Source of the DNA: Haloferax sp. Q22
Lineage (GTDB): Archaea > Halobacteriota > Halobacteria > Halobacteriales > Haloferacaceae
NCBI RefSeq assembly: GCF_001482285.1
Contig: NZ_LOEP01000005.1
Span: 186,001-250,000, forward strand
Direction: 5' to 3'
Length of the DNA stretch: 64,000 bases
Program-made: the position numbers and the translations under genes
The notes under the pieces: model-generated
What the model saw: only the letters and a program-made list of their open reading frames with translations
Database searches by the model: none
What the model was told of the DNA's origin: nothing
Part shown: positions 33,353 to 41,652 of the stretch, one piece after another
How the letters are laid out: each line of letters starts with the position of its first letter
How positions within the stretch are numbered: the stretch's first letter is position 1

Positions 33353-34459
33353 CTACGTCCACCACTCGCTCCGACGCTCGTTGTACGTCGCGTTCCGGAA
33401 CGGCTCTGGCTTTTCGTCGTCGGCCTCCGCGCCGAGGTAGTGTGCGGTCCAGTAGCCGACGTGCCAGCCGACAGCCTCGGTGTCGAGGTCGACGAGGATG
33501 ACCCGATAGCTCCCATACGTCTCTAACGCGCCGTCCCCGTCCGGGTCGTAGCCGCTGGCGGCGGCACAGGAGACCGCGCCCGGGGCGCACGGCGAGGAGT
33601 CCGCAAAGGAGATACGAACCTCGGCGTCCGCCGGGTCGTCCACGTAGGTGTAGGTGAGGTTGTCGGGCATCCCCGGTGCGCCGTCGGCGAAGTAATCGAG
33701 GGCGTGACGGATCTGCTCGCGGGCCGCGTCGGGGTCCGAGGCGTTCGCGTCGTCGACGTAGACCGTGAAGTTCGGGTCGTCCCACGGGAACGCCTTCTCG
33801 GTCGCGTTCGTCCGCGGGAGCGTGTAGAGGATGCCCGTGGCGTTCATCAGGGCTGCGGGCTCGTCGCCGTGGGCGAGACCGAGCGTGTGGCCCAGTTCGT
33901 GTTCGATGATTTCGACCGTCGAGTCGTCGCTGAACCCGGTTCGGATGTAGACGGTCTCGGGGCGGTCAATCTGGCCGGCGCGGGTGATGTACGGCGCGCA
34001 GCCGACCGCGTCGGCCTGTCCGCTACACTCGGGGATGGTGTCGGAAAAGCGGACCACCATGTCCGGGTTGCGGGCGTCGGCGTCGACCTCGTAGTCGACC
34101 TCATAGCCGAGGTAGCGCGCGTCGTTCGCCTCCCAGAACGTCGTCGCCTCGGTCACGAGCGCGGCGTAGTCGCGGTCGTCGTTGGCTGCCTCGACGGCGA
34201 CGACGACCGGGTCGGAGCCCCACGGACCGTAGCCAGATGCTGGCGTGAACGTCTCTGTCGGCTCGGGCGTCGGCGACGCGGTAGGCGTTGCAGTCGCGGT
34301 CGCTGGCGGCGCCGTAGTCGAGACTGCGGTCGGCGGCGTTTCGGTAGTCGTGGCGGACGGAGCGGTCGTCGAAGTCGTCGCGTCGTCTCCCGGCGACACC
34401 GGCGCGGCACAGCCGGCGAGGACGACGAGCGCCGCGACGAGGAGGGTCGAACCGCGCAT
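33353..34459 (-). CDS. Matrixin-like zinc metallopeptidase lipoprotein
   Basis: A 368-residue secreted, lipid-anchored protein. The signal peptide ends in the lipobox LAGC (C17), followed by a Thr/Pro-rich, probably glycosylated linker (residues 25-75). The metzincin zinc site HELGHTLGLAH is at 187-197, with GDEPAALMNATG following as the Met-turn region. The C-terminal 120 residues repeat elements of the first half (FTVYVDDANASDPDAAREQIRHALDYFADG; YRVILVDLDTEAVGWHVGYWTAHYLG). The second lacks a zinc motif. Start at the ATG next to the basic n-region. It probably cleaves proteins outside the cell. Confidence 0.8.
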   Translation of the reverse strand: MRGSTLLVAALVVLAGCAAPVSPGDDATTSTTAPSATTTETPPTAVSTTAPPATATATPTASPTPEPTETFTPASGYGPWGSDPVVVAVEAANDDRDYAALVTEATTFWEANDARYLGYEVDYEVDADARNPDMVVRFSDTIPECSGQADAVGCAPYITRAGQIDRPETVYIRTGFSDDSTVEIIEHELGHTLGLAHGDEPAALMNATGILYTLPRTNATEKAFPWDDPNFTVYVDDANASDPDAAREQIRHALDYFADGAPGMPDNLTYTYVDDPADAEVRISFADSSPCAPGAVSCAAASGYDPDGDGALETYGSYRVILVDLDTEAVGWHVGYWTAHYLGAEADDEKPEPFRNATYNERRSEWWT

Positions 34460-34539
34460 ACCGAGACTGCGGTGGCGAACGGTCAAGAGCGTTTCCCGAC
34501 GGCGCGACCCGACCGACAGCGCGGCCGCTCGGGTGTTCG

Positions 34540-34978
34540 AAAGCGGCTGAGAGGAGTAAGCCCCCTTCTGTTCGTCCCAGCATTCGGCTCAGCGTCCGCG
34601 TCCTTCTCGGGGCGAGCCCCGAGGGCGCGACGGGCGAACCCGACGCGCCGTCCGAACTACCTTCGCGGCGCGGACTTGCACCGGTGAGGATTCGCCGTTC
34701 CATCCGTTCTCGACCGTCAGAGATGGCGACGCCATCTCGCTTCCCTCTGCGGGTTAACTCCCTTCCCTTACGGGTCGGTTCGCACGCGGCCATGATGGCC
34801 GCGCCGGCGCCGGCGGGGCCGTCGCGCGCGCATCATCGGTCAAGTCGAGCGGTCTCGTTTCTGTTCCAGCGCCAGCCGTCTCCGACTCCGGGCTTGCGCC
34901 CGGTCACCCGTTCGGACGGTGGGGGGACTTTCCTCATGCCCATCTCGGGCACGGGAACTGGGCTCTCTCTGCCGACCT
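34540..34978 (-). ncRNA. rnpB: RNase P RNA
   Basis: The catalytic RNA that trims tRNA 5' leaders. On the minus strand the universally conserved GAGGAAAGTCC (34925-34935) and ACAGAAGGGGGCTTAC (34556-34571) are present and would form helix P4. The outer ends pair as P1: CGGCAGAGAG (34965-34974) with CTCTCAGCCG (34544-34553), one A-A mismatch. The distance gives about 435 nt, which I recall as the H. volcanii length. Internal hairpins such as GGCGCAAGCCC-type stems and the AAGGGAAGGGAGTTAACC block are also visible. The ends are approximate. It lies between the matrixin-like gene and the AMMECR1 gene. Confidence 0.93.
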
Positions 34979-35123
34979 ACCCTAGTCCGGTCGGTCGGAT
35001 AAGCGGTTCGATTAACGGGGTCATACGCGGGTTTAGTCGCCCGTTATGTGGCACCGATTCTACATAACAACCCGATAACATTCGAGGGAAGCGTTGAAGT
35101 CACCACAGGACTTGGATGATAAT

Positions 35124-35726
35124 ATGTCCGAGGCGCAGACCGTACACCTCACCTACGAGGATGGGGCGCGGGCGGTCGAACTAGCGCGGGAATCGGTCGA
35201 ATCGTACGTTCTTCACGGGCAGAGAGAGCAACCGGGCAGCATGCGCGACGCATTTTACGCCCGAACTGGGGCGTTCGTCCGCATCAAGTCGACACGTGGG
35301 CGCGGTCGACTGCGGGGCTGTGCGGGCGCATATCGGGGGAAAGACCAACTCGGTCACGCCATCGTCGACGCGGCCATCAAGGCCGCGTCGGGCGACTCGT
35401 GTCAAACCGAAATCGAAGCACCCGAACTCCCGAATCTGAACATCTCTGTTTGTATCGTCAACAATTACACGCTGACTAACGACCCAGTCGCCGACATCGA
35501 ACTCGGCACCCACGGGGTCGCCATCGACGCCGGCGGCACTCACGGCTGGATGTATCCGACGCTCCCGATCGAACTCGGCTGGTCGAAAGAGGAGTTCCTC
35601 ACGAACGCCTGCCGTAAGGCCGGCCTGTCGCCGCTGGCGTGGCAGGACGACGACACCATGATCACCCTGTTCGAAGGGCAGGTCTTCCGCGAGCGCGACG
35701 ACGGCGGGAGCGTCGAAGCGCTGTAA
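35124..35726 (+). CDS. AMMECR1-family protein
   Basis: A 200-residue cytosolic protein of a family conserved from archaea to humans. The signature LRGCAG is at residues 63-68 (canonical LRGCIG), and GVAIDAGGTHGWMYPTLPIELGWSKEEFL matches the second conserved block. In archaea it is often linked to the MEMO/radical SAM group, but none of those genes is adjacent here. The biochemical role is unknown. The ATG at 35124 is chosen over one ten codons earlier because the family begins with a helix (GARAVELARESVESYV). Confidence 0.88.
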   Translation: MSEAQTVHLTYEDGARAVELARESVESYVLHGQREQPGSMRDAFYARTGAFVRIKSTRGRGRLRGCAGAYRGKDQLGHAIVDAAIKAASGDSCQTEIEAPELPNLNISVCIVNNYTLTNDPVADIELGTHGVAIDAGGTHGWMYPTLPIELGWSKEEFLTNACRKAGLSPLAWQDDDTMITLFEGQVFRERDDGGSVEAL

Positions 35727-35814
35727 GTCGTCGCGGCGACGACGCGACTCCTTGGGGGGAGAACCTAACTGGCGAGCGACGGCCCCGAGCGTCGCCGCAA
35801 AACGAGACCGCGTC

Positions 35815-36972
35815 TTACTCGTCGCCGAAGCCGACTAACTCGGCGTCCTCTCTGGCCCGCGTCGCGGCCGCGTCGATGTCGAAGTCGAACTCCGAGACGA
35901 CCTCGCCGTCGCGGATGAGCGGTTCGAGGAGCGCCTCGCCGTCGGTCGGGCCGGGTCGCCCGCGGAGACCGACGTGGTGGCCGCCGTCGGCCGTGCGGTA
36001 GACCTCCTTTACGCCCGAGAGCTTGCCCCGCTTGGCCGCGGGTTCGCCGTTTACCTCGACGATGTCGAGCGCGAAGTCTACCGGATTAGCGTTGGAGATG
36101 TGGCCGCCGACGCCGAAGCCCTCCACCACGTCGCGGAGGTGCCGGAGTTCGGCCGGACCGAGGCCACCGCTCACGAAGATGCCCACGTCCTCGTGGCCGC
36201 GGGCGTCGAGTTCCCAGCGGACCTCGCGGACGATGTGGCGGAAGTCGCCGCGGCGCGAGGACGTGGTGTCGAGGCGGACACTGTCGAGGTCGTCGCCGAG
36301 CGTCTCGACCGCCTGCAGGACCTCCTCAGTCTCGTCGCCGTAGGTGTCACAGAGGGCGACCCGCGGCACGTCCTCGTCGACGGCCTCGTCGAAGGCGCGA
36401 AACGCCTCGGCCTGATTGCCGCGCCCGAAGGCGATGAGGAGCGCGTGGGGCATCGTCCCCGACGCCTCCTTCCCGAGAATCTCGCCGGCGGCGACGTGCG
36501 AGAAGCCGTCGAGACCGGCGACGAGGGCGCTCCGCTCGACCATCGCGGCGATGGAGGGATGAACGTGGCGCGCGCCGAACGAGAGGACGGTTGAGTCGGG
36601 AGCCGCCGCGCGGGCTTCGAGGGCGGCCGTCGCACAGCCCGAGGCGTGCGAGAGAAAGCCGAGCAGCGAGGTTTCGAGCCGAGCGAATTCGAGGTAGTCG
36701 CCCTCGATTCGCATCACGGGGCCGCCGTCGAACAGCAGGCCCTCGGGCATGGCGTCGACGTCGATATCGTGGCCGGAGAGCAGTTCCGCGGCGTCTTTCA
36801 CGCCGGCGAGCAGCTCGAAATCACCGTCGGGGAACTGGTCGGCCGTCACCTCGGCGACGACGCGGGGGTTCTTGCCCGCGTGTCGGAGGGTCGCCTCGGT
36901 CCGCTCGAAGTAGGCGTCGGTCGCGACGCCGTCGCGGATGGCCTCGGGACCGACGATATCGAAGTCACTCAT
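35815..36972 (-). CDS. pncB: Nicotinate phosphoribosyltransferase
   Basis: A 385-residue type II phosphoribosyltransferase that condenses nicotinate with PRPP to nicotinate mononucleotide in NAD salvage. Key blocks are DAYFERTEATLRHAG at the N-terminus, FARLETSLLGFLSHASGCAT, SFGARHVHPSIAAMVERSALVAG (catalytic-histidine region), VALCDTYGDETEEVL, RLDTTSSRRGDFRHIV and ISNANPVDFALDIVE near the C-terminus. It has the archaeal length. A nicotinamidase-like gene 3.4 kb away (40407) would supply nicotinate. The ATG at 36972 is used; another five codons upstream is possible. Confidence 0.9.
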   Translation of the reverse strand: MSDFDIVGPEAIRDGVATDAYFERTEATLRHAGKNPRVVAEVTADQFPDGDFELLAGVKDAAELLSGHDIDVDAMPEGLLFDGGPVMRIEGDYLEFARLETSLLGFLSHASGCATAALEARAAAPDSTVLSFGARHVHPSIAAMVERSALVAGLDGFSHVAAGEILGKEASGTMPHALLIAFGRGNQAEAFRAFDEAVDEDVPRVALCDTYGDETEEVLQAVETLGDDLDSVRLDTTSSRRGDFRHIVREVRWELDARGHEDVGIFVSGGLGPAELRHLRDVVEGFGVGGHISNANPVDFALDIVEVNGEPAAKRGKLSGVKEVYRTADGGHHVGLRGRPGPTDGEALLEPLIRDGEVVSEFDFDIDAAATRAREDAELVGFGDE

Positions 36973-37049
36973 TGGCGCGGATTCCACCCGGCCGATGAAA
37001 AAGGTGTATAATCGGTCACGTGCGTCGAAGACGAATTCTCTTCAACGGG

Positions 37050-37370
37050 TCAGCAGACGGCAACGGCCGCGAAGTAGAGCGTCCCGTTCTTCCGGACGTA
37101 ACTGGTGCTCGGCGACCACGGCCGGTCTTCGAGCGAAATCATCGAATCCGAGGCCAGCGCGTCGTCGAAGGCGGCCCGTTCGGCGGGGGTCAGCGACTCG
37201 TAGGCGACTATCTCCGCGTCGGCGGGAACGTCGTCGGCCGGGTCCACGTCGAGGTGCGGCGGACAACTGTTCGACCACGGAACGAGCGTCCCGGTGATGA
37301 AGAGGAAGGCCGCGACAAACAGGACGAGCAAGGAGGCGGCGAGCGCGAACTGGCCGAGCCGGCGGGACAT
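37050..37370 (-). CDS. Small membrane-anchored protein (106 aa)
   Basis: An N-terminal membrane helix at about residues 8-28 (FALAASLLVLFVAAFLFITG) is followed by an extracellular acidic domain. The domain holds DADEIVAYESLTPAERAAFDDAL-like elements and ends in YFAAVAVC, with cysteines at residue 36 and at the very end that could pair. The SLTPAERAAFDDAL segment recurs in haloarchaeal membrane proteins of unknown role. It lies 77 nt from pncB on the same strand. Confidence 0.65.
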   Translation of the reverse strand: MSRRLGQFALAASLLVLFVAAFLFITGTLVPWSNSCPPHLDVDPADDVPADAEIVAYESLTPAERAAFDDALASDSMISLEDRPWSPSTSYVRKNGTLYFAAVAVC

Positions 37371-37406
37371 ACAGTCTGATGTCAGCTATAGCACAAGTGC
37401 TTTCTC

Positions 37407-38816
37407 CTACCTTCGCTCGTGAATCTCGTCCAACTGTTCCACCGTCGGCGCGTTGACGATGGTGACGGTGTCGCCGTCTCTCGTCACCCGATAGGCGTCT
37501 GCGAAGGGACCATCGTCGACGAGATAGGTGTTCTCACCCGCGTACGACCCGCCGAGGCGGAGCCTCAGTGTGTAGGTCACGTAGGCCCGCTCGAACTGCT
37601 CGGCGTCAGCCTCGGTGTCCCAGACCGTCCGCCAGACGTAGCCGCGCTCGTGGGGGTTCGCCTCGTAGGTCTCGTCCGACGCCGGGCGGTAGGGTATCAC
37701 CGCGTCGCCGGCCCAGCCCTCAGAGGGACCGGCCGTGTAGTTGTACGGCGAGTACGCCCCGGTGTTCCGCTGGAGGTCGGTCCGGTCGATGGCGCGGTGC
37801 TTCCAGAACGTCGCGAAAATGGACGCCTCGCCGACCGTGTCGGCGACGGGGTCGGTGTCGTAGCGCGTCCACGCGGCCGACGACCGGTCTTCGACCGTCA
37901 CCTCGACGGGCCGCTCGTCGGGGTACCGCTTCGGGTGGAGCACCTGCTCGGTCGAGGTCGGGCGGTCGGCGTAGGCGTCGTCGACGGCCGCCCAGCCGCC
38001 GCGCTCGCGCAGGTCCGAGACGAACGTCGGACCCTCGCTGTAGGGCGCGTAGATGGTGAGGAACACCGGATAGTCGAACGAACCGCTACCCGACCCGTTT
38101 CCGGAGGGCCGGGGGACGCAGTTCCACTCGGTCTCACAGCGCTCTTCGTACAGCCGGTCGACGTAGCGGGCGTCGCCTTCGACCAGTCCGTTCTCGGCGA
38201 GTTGGGCGTCCTGCGTCGGCGGCGAGCCGTCCAGTCCGAAGTGCTGGTCCTGCAGGGCGTGGACCAGTTCGTGGGCGAGCGTCCGCCGGTCGATGGTCGG
38301 CTGGTCGTCGTCGCTCACGATGACGATACGGTCCTCGGAGGGCGAGTAGTAGCCGAGCACCGCACCGCCGTACAGTTCGTCGAACACCTCGTCGATGGCC
38401 CGGTCCTCGCCGACCAGCAACAGCGCCTCCCACACCTGGTCGTTCCAGTCGCTGTGGACCGGGTCGGGCGACTCGTCGGACTGGTTTCGGTACTCGGCGC
38501 GCGAGACGACCTCGACCGGAACGGACTCCTCGAACTCCAGTTCGCGGACGACCTCGACGCGGGCCATCGTCCGGGCGACGAACGCCTCGCGCTCGGTCGC
38601 GTTCAGGCCGTCGGACTGGTTGACCGCGATGGACTCGTTGTACCAGTAGCCGCCCTCCCAGCCCAGCCGGTCGGTCGGCGGGTCGGCGGGCCACGACCAG
38701 TCATCGGTTGGAGGCGCAGACCCACCCGCCGCGTCCGGGTCGGCGACGGGGGCGGCACAGCCCGCGACGACGAGGAGAAGAGCGGAGAGAACGGTGGCGA
38801 GGCGGCGGCGATTCAT
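37407..38816 (-). CDS. Hvo_1808-family surface lipoprotein, metalloprotease-like
   Basis: A 469-residue exported protein. The signal peptide ends in a lipobox at C20 (VVAGC). HELVH lies at residues 182-186 in LAHELVHALQDQHFG, a gluzincin-type zinc motif whose third ligand is expected in the following ENGLVEGDARYVDRLYEE helix. The C-terminus repeats TYTLRLRLGG and a final ASN-type VTIVNAPTVEQLDEI. The family was named from H. volcanii Hvo_1808; its protease activity is predicted, not shown, as far as I know. It is about half identical by eye to the next gene, a clear tandem duplication. Confidence 0.87.
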   Translation of the reverse strand: MNRRRLATVLSALLLVVAGCAAPVADPDAAGGSAPPTDDWSWPADPPTDRLGWEGGYWYNESIAVNQSDGLNATEREAFVARTMARVEVVRELEFEESVPVEVVSRAEYRNQSDESPDPVHSDWNDQVWEALLLVGEDRAIDEVFDELYGGAVLGYYSPSEDRIVIVSDDDQPTIDRRTLAHELVHALQDQHFGLDGSPPTQDAQLAENGLVEGDARYVDRLYEERCETEWNCVPRPSGNGSGSGSFDYPVFLTIYAPYSEGPTFVSDLRERGGWAAVDDAYADRPTSTEQVLHPKRYPDERPVEVTVEDRSSAAWTRYDTDPVADTVGEASIFATFWKHRAIDRTDLQRNTGAYSPYNYTAGPSEGWAGDAVIPYRPASDETYEANPHERGYVWRTVWDTEADAEQFERAYVTYTLRLRLGGSYAGENTYLVDDGPFADAYRVTRDGDTVTIVNAPTVEQLDEIHERR

Positions 38817-38861
38817 AGCGGGTGCAGGGGAGGGAGAGGAAAAAGCGTCTCGGCGCGGAGG

Positions 38862-40307
38862 TTACGACGCGAGTCCCGGCCGGATCTCGTCCACATCAGC
38901 GGGTGCCGGCCCGTTGACGATGACAACGCGGTCGCCGGTGCGGACGACCCGGAAGGCGTCGTTGAACGAGCCGTCCTCGATGACGTAGATGCCGTCGTCA
39001 CGCTGGGTGGCGTCGTGGGCGCTGAGGATGTTCAGGTAGGCGTCGTGGAACTCCTGTGCGTCGCCGTCGGTGTCCCACTCGGTCACCCAGACGTAGCCGT
39101 ACTCGGTCTCCGCGCCGGCCTCGTTACGGTAGGGGAACAGGCGGTCGTTCGCCCAGCCGTTCGACGGCGCGGCGTCGTAGTTGTACGTGTCGTACTCCGA
39201 GGTCGTGTCGAGGATGGACTGGACGCGGACGGTCTCCGCGCCGGACGTGCGGGCCTGATACCAGAACATCGAGAACATCGACGCCTCGCCGACCGTGTCG
39301 GAGCCCTCGACGCCCTGTCCGGGGAAGGTGGTCCAGCCGTTCGTCCCCTCGTCGGCGAAGGAGATGGGACGCGGCGACTCGTCGGTCACGTGGATGGTCT
39401 GTTCGGAGGACACCGGCGGGTTGCGCAGGGCGTCGTTGACGGCCTCCCAGCCGCCCTGTTCGTACAGGTCGTGGACGTAGACCGGGCCGTCGGAGTACGG
39501 CTGGTAGATAGTGAGCAGGATGCCGAGGTTTGGGCCGCCACCGCCCGACCCGCCGCCGGAGCCACCCGCGGCGGGCGTGACGACGCAGTCCCACGTGCCG
39601 GCCGCGCACTGGTCGACGTACCGCTGTTCGACGTATCTGGCGTCGCCCTCGACGATGCCGTCGATAGCGAGGTCGCTGTCCTGCGTCTCGCCGCGGAAGC
39701 GGGCGTCGGTCAGGTCGAAGTGCTGGTCCTGCAGAGCGTGGACCAGTTCGTGGATGAGCGTGGTGTTGTCGATGGTCGGCTCGCCGGTCGAGTCGGTGAC
39801 GATTTTGATTTCGTCGTCGGACGGCGAGTAGAAGCCGAGGACCGAACTGCCGGTCGTCTCGGAGATGGCGCTCGCGCTTCCGGTTGATTCACCGGTGATG
39901 AACAGCGCCTCCCACACCTGGTCGTTCCAGCGGTTGAACTCGGAGTCGGCCGACCCGGATCTGTTGGCGCTGTCGCTCCGGTAGTCGTCGCGGGAGATGA
40001 CGTTCACGGGGACGCGCTCGTCGAACTCCAACTGCCGGAGGTGTTCGACGCGGGCCATTCCGCGGGCGACGTACGCATCCATCTCGGAGTCGTTGAGGCC
40101 GTCGGACTGGTCGACGGCGATGGGCTCGTCGTACCAGTAGCCGTCCTCCCAGCCGAGCACGTCCCGGTCGGGGTCGGCGAATCCTTCTCTGTCCGGGTCG
40201 GGCGTCGCGGGCGGTGCGTCGCCGCCGGGCGCGGCCGTGGGAGCGGCACAGCCGGCGAGAACCAAGAGTAGGGCGGCGAAAACGGCGCGGAGACCGGGCG
40301 TTCGCAT
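38862..40307 (-). CDS. Hvo_1808-family surface lipoprotein, second copy
   Basis: A 481-residue paralogue of the preceding gene in the same orientation. Lipobox cysteine C20 is preceded by LLLVLAGC. The core LGWEDGYWYDEPIAVDQSDGLN and TLIHELVHALQDQHFDLT (HELVH 186-190) match the first copy block for block. This copy carries a Gly/Ser-rich insertion (AAGGSGGGSGGGGPN) near the middle. The tail VVIVNGPAPADVDEIRPGL aligns with that of the first. The start ATG is at 40307, next to a basic n-region; an in-frame upstream ATG would add non-signal sequence. Tandem spacing is 45 nt. Confidence 0.87.
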   Translation of the reverse strand: MRTPGLRAVFAALLLVLAGCAAPTAAPGGDAPPATPDPDREGFADPDRDVLGWEDGYWYDEPIAVDQSDGLNDSEMDAYVARGMARVEHLRQLEFDERVPVNVISRDDYRSDSANRSGSADSEFNRWNDQVWEALFITGESTGSASAISETTGSSVLGFYSPSDDEIKIVTDSTGEPTIDNTTLIHELVHALQDQHFDLTDARFRGETQDSDLAIDGIVEGDARYVEQRYVDQCAAGTWDCVVTPAAGGSGGGSGGGGPNLGILLTIYQPYSDGPVYVHDLYEQGGWEAVNDALRNPPVSSEQTIHVTDESPRPISFADEGTNGWTTFPGQGVEGSDTVGEASMFSMFWYQARTSGAETVRVQSILDTTSEYDTYNYDAAPSNGWANDRLFPYRNEAGAETEYGYVWVTEWDTDGDAQEFHDAYLNILSAHDATQRDDGIYVIEDGSFNDAFRVVRTGDRVVIVNGPAPADVDEIRPGLAS

Positions 40308-40406
40308 ATCGTATCCTTGGACTCCGGAGTGAAGTACCTTGTCGGGTTCAGGCGTCGAATCGGGGCGGCGCGTACTGTTTTGGTCGTCCCGGGGCAACCG
40401 ACGCGT

Positions 40407-40979
40407 ATGGCACTCGATCCGAACCGAACCGCGGTGGTCGTCGTCGACATGCAGAACGGCTTTTGTCACCCCGACGGGAGCCTGTTCGCGCCGGGGAGCG
40501 AATCAGCAATCGAGCCCGTCACGGACCTCGTCGACGCCGCCCGCGACGCCGGCGCGCGCGTCGTCTACACCCGCGACGTGCACCCGCCGGAGCAGTTCGA
40601 CGGCAACCACTACTACGACGAGTTCGAGCGCTGGGGCGAACACGTCGTCGAGGGGACGTGGGACGCCGACCTCCACGGCGACCTCGACGTCCGCGACGAG
40701 GACCTCGTCGTCGAGAAGCACACCTACGACGCGTTCCACCAGACGCAACTAGAGGGATGGCTCGACAGCCACGGCGTGGACGACCTGCTCATCTGCGGGA
40801 CGCTGGCGAACGTCTGCGTCCTGCACACCGCTGGGAGCGCCGGGCTACGCGACTACCGACCGATTCTCGTCACCGACGCGCTCGGCTACATCGAAGCGGA
40901 ACACAAGGAGTACGCGGTCGACCACGCCGACTGGCTGTTCGGCGAGACGACGACGCTCGCGGACGTGGCGTTCGAGTAG
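40407..40979 (+). CDS. Isochorismatase-fold cysteine hydrolase, probable nicotinamidase
   Basis: A 190-residue hydrolase with the catalytic triad D14 (VVVDMQNGF), K104 (VVEKHTYDAF) and C137 (LANVCVLHTA). The metal-site residues that single out nicotinamidases within the fold also appear: D57-x-H59 (RDVHPPEQ) and W-x-x-H79 (RWGEHVVEGT). It would convert nicotinamide to nicotinate, feeding the phosphoribosyltransferase encoded at 35815. Other isochorismatase-like substrates cannot be excluded. Divergent from the Hvo_1808 genes; the ATG at 40407 starts the first strand. Confidence 0.82.
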   Translation: MALDPNRTAVVVVDMQNGFCHPDGSLFAPGSESAIEPVTDLVDAARDAGARVVYTRDVHPPEQFDGNHYYDEFERWGEHVVEGTWDADLHGDLDVRDEDLVVEKHTYDAFHQTQLEGWLDSHGVDDLLICGTLANVCVLHTAGSAGLRDYRPILVTDALGYIEAEHKEYAVDHADWLFGETTTLADVAFE

Positions 40980-41051
40980 GCCGACGGTCCCGCCGGGTGC
41001 GGGCGGTGCCCTGACTCCGACCCCGACGCTGACCGCGTTTTCGGCCGCGTC

Positions 41052-41564
41052 TCACTCCCGGAAGAGCCGGTACGCGCCCTGTCCGGTGGCGACGGCGTCG
41101 TTCCAGTCGCTCGACGGCGACTGCCGGGCGGCCACGTCCGAGTCCTCTTCCGGGTCGGTGCTGACAACGGTGATGGTGCTCACGCCGACCGAGCCACCCG
41201 CACGGACGACCTCGGCGACCGCGGTCAGGTCGCCCGACGCCCGCCGCAGGTAGTTCACGTTGAGGTTGATAGTGGCGACGCCGCCGGCGAGCGGGTCGTC
41301 GAGCATCGTCCGGAGGGCGATGCCGCCCGCGGTGTCGATGAGCGTCGCCGCGATGCCGCCGTGGATGGTCGGCGGCGACACGGTGTTGGTGAGCTTTTCG
41401 TCGTACGGGATGGTCATCACGATACGGCCGCGCTCGATGGCGTCGACGCGGGTGTTGAGCCACGACAGGTAGCCGTGTTCGTCCTCGATGTGCCGCTGGA
41501 CGATTGCCGCGGCCTCGGCGGGAAAGTCGTCGGACATGTCACGAACGAGTGTGTCAAATGGCAT
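41052..41564 (-). CDS. PaaI-type hotdog-fold thioesterase
   Basis: A 170-residue acyl-CoA thioesterase-like protein. The PaaI signature HGGIAATLIDTAGGIAL lies in the middle (the HGG loop and following catalytic acid). Strands such as GRIVMTIPYDEKLTN before it and ATINLNVNYLRRASGDLTAVAEV after it complete the hotdog fold. It likely hydrolyses short or aryl acyl-CoA. Start is ATG 41564; an in-frame ATG at 41537 (MSDDFPAE) is equally plausible and would give 161 residues. It is divergent from the kinase gene at 41653. Confidence 0.85.
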   Translation of the reverse strand: MPFDTLVRDMSDDFPAEAAAIVQRHIEDEHGYLSWLNTRVDAIERGRIVMTIPYDEKLTNTVSPPTIHGGIAATLIDTAGGIALRTMLDDPLAGGVATINLNVNYLRRASGDLTAVAEVVRAGGSVGVSTITVVSTDPEEDSDVAARQSPSSDWNDAVATGQGAYRLFRE

Positions 41565-41652
41565 GTAACCGACGGTCGGTGTCGGGGCGCGTCAGACACT
41601 CGTCAGTCCGGTATCACGTGAGATATATACAGGTTCCCGAACTGATACTGGT

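Noticed and set aside
34684-35067. Plus- and minus-strand frames around 34.6-35.1 kb
   Set aside because: They cover RNase P RNA, which is recognised by its conserved blocks and P1/P4 pairing.
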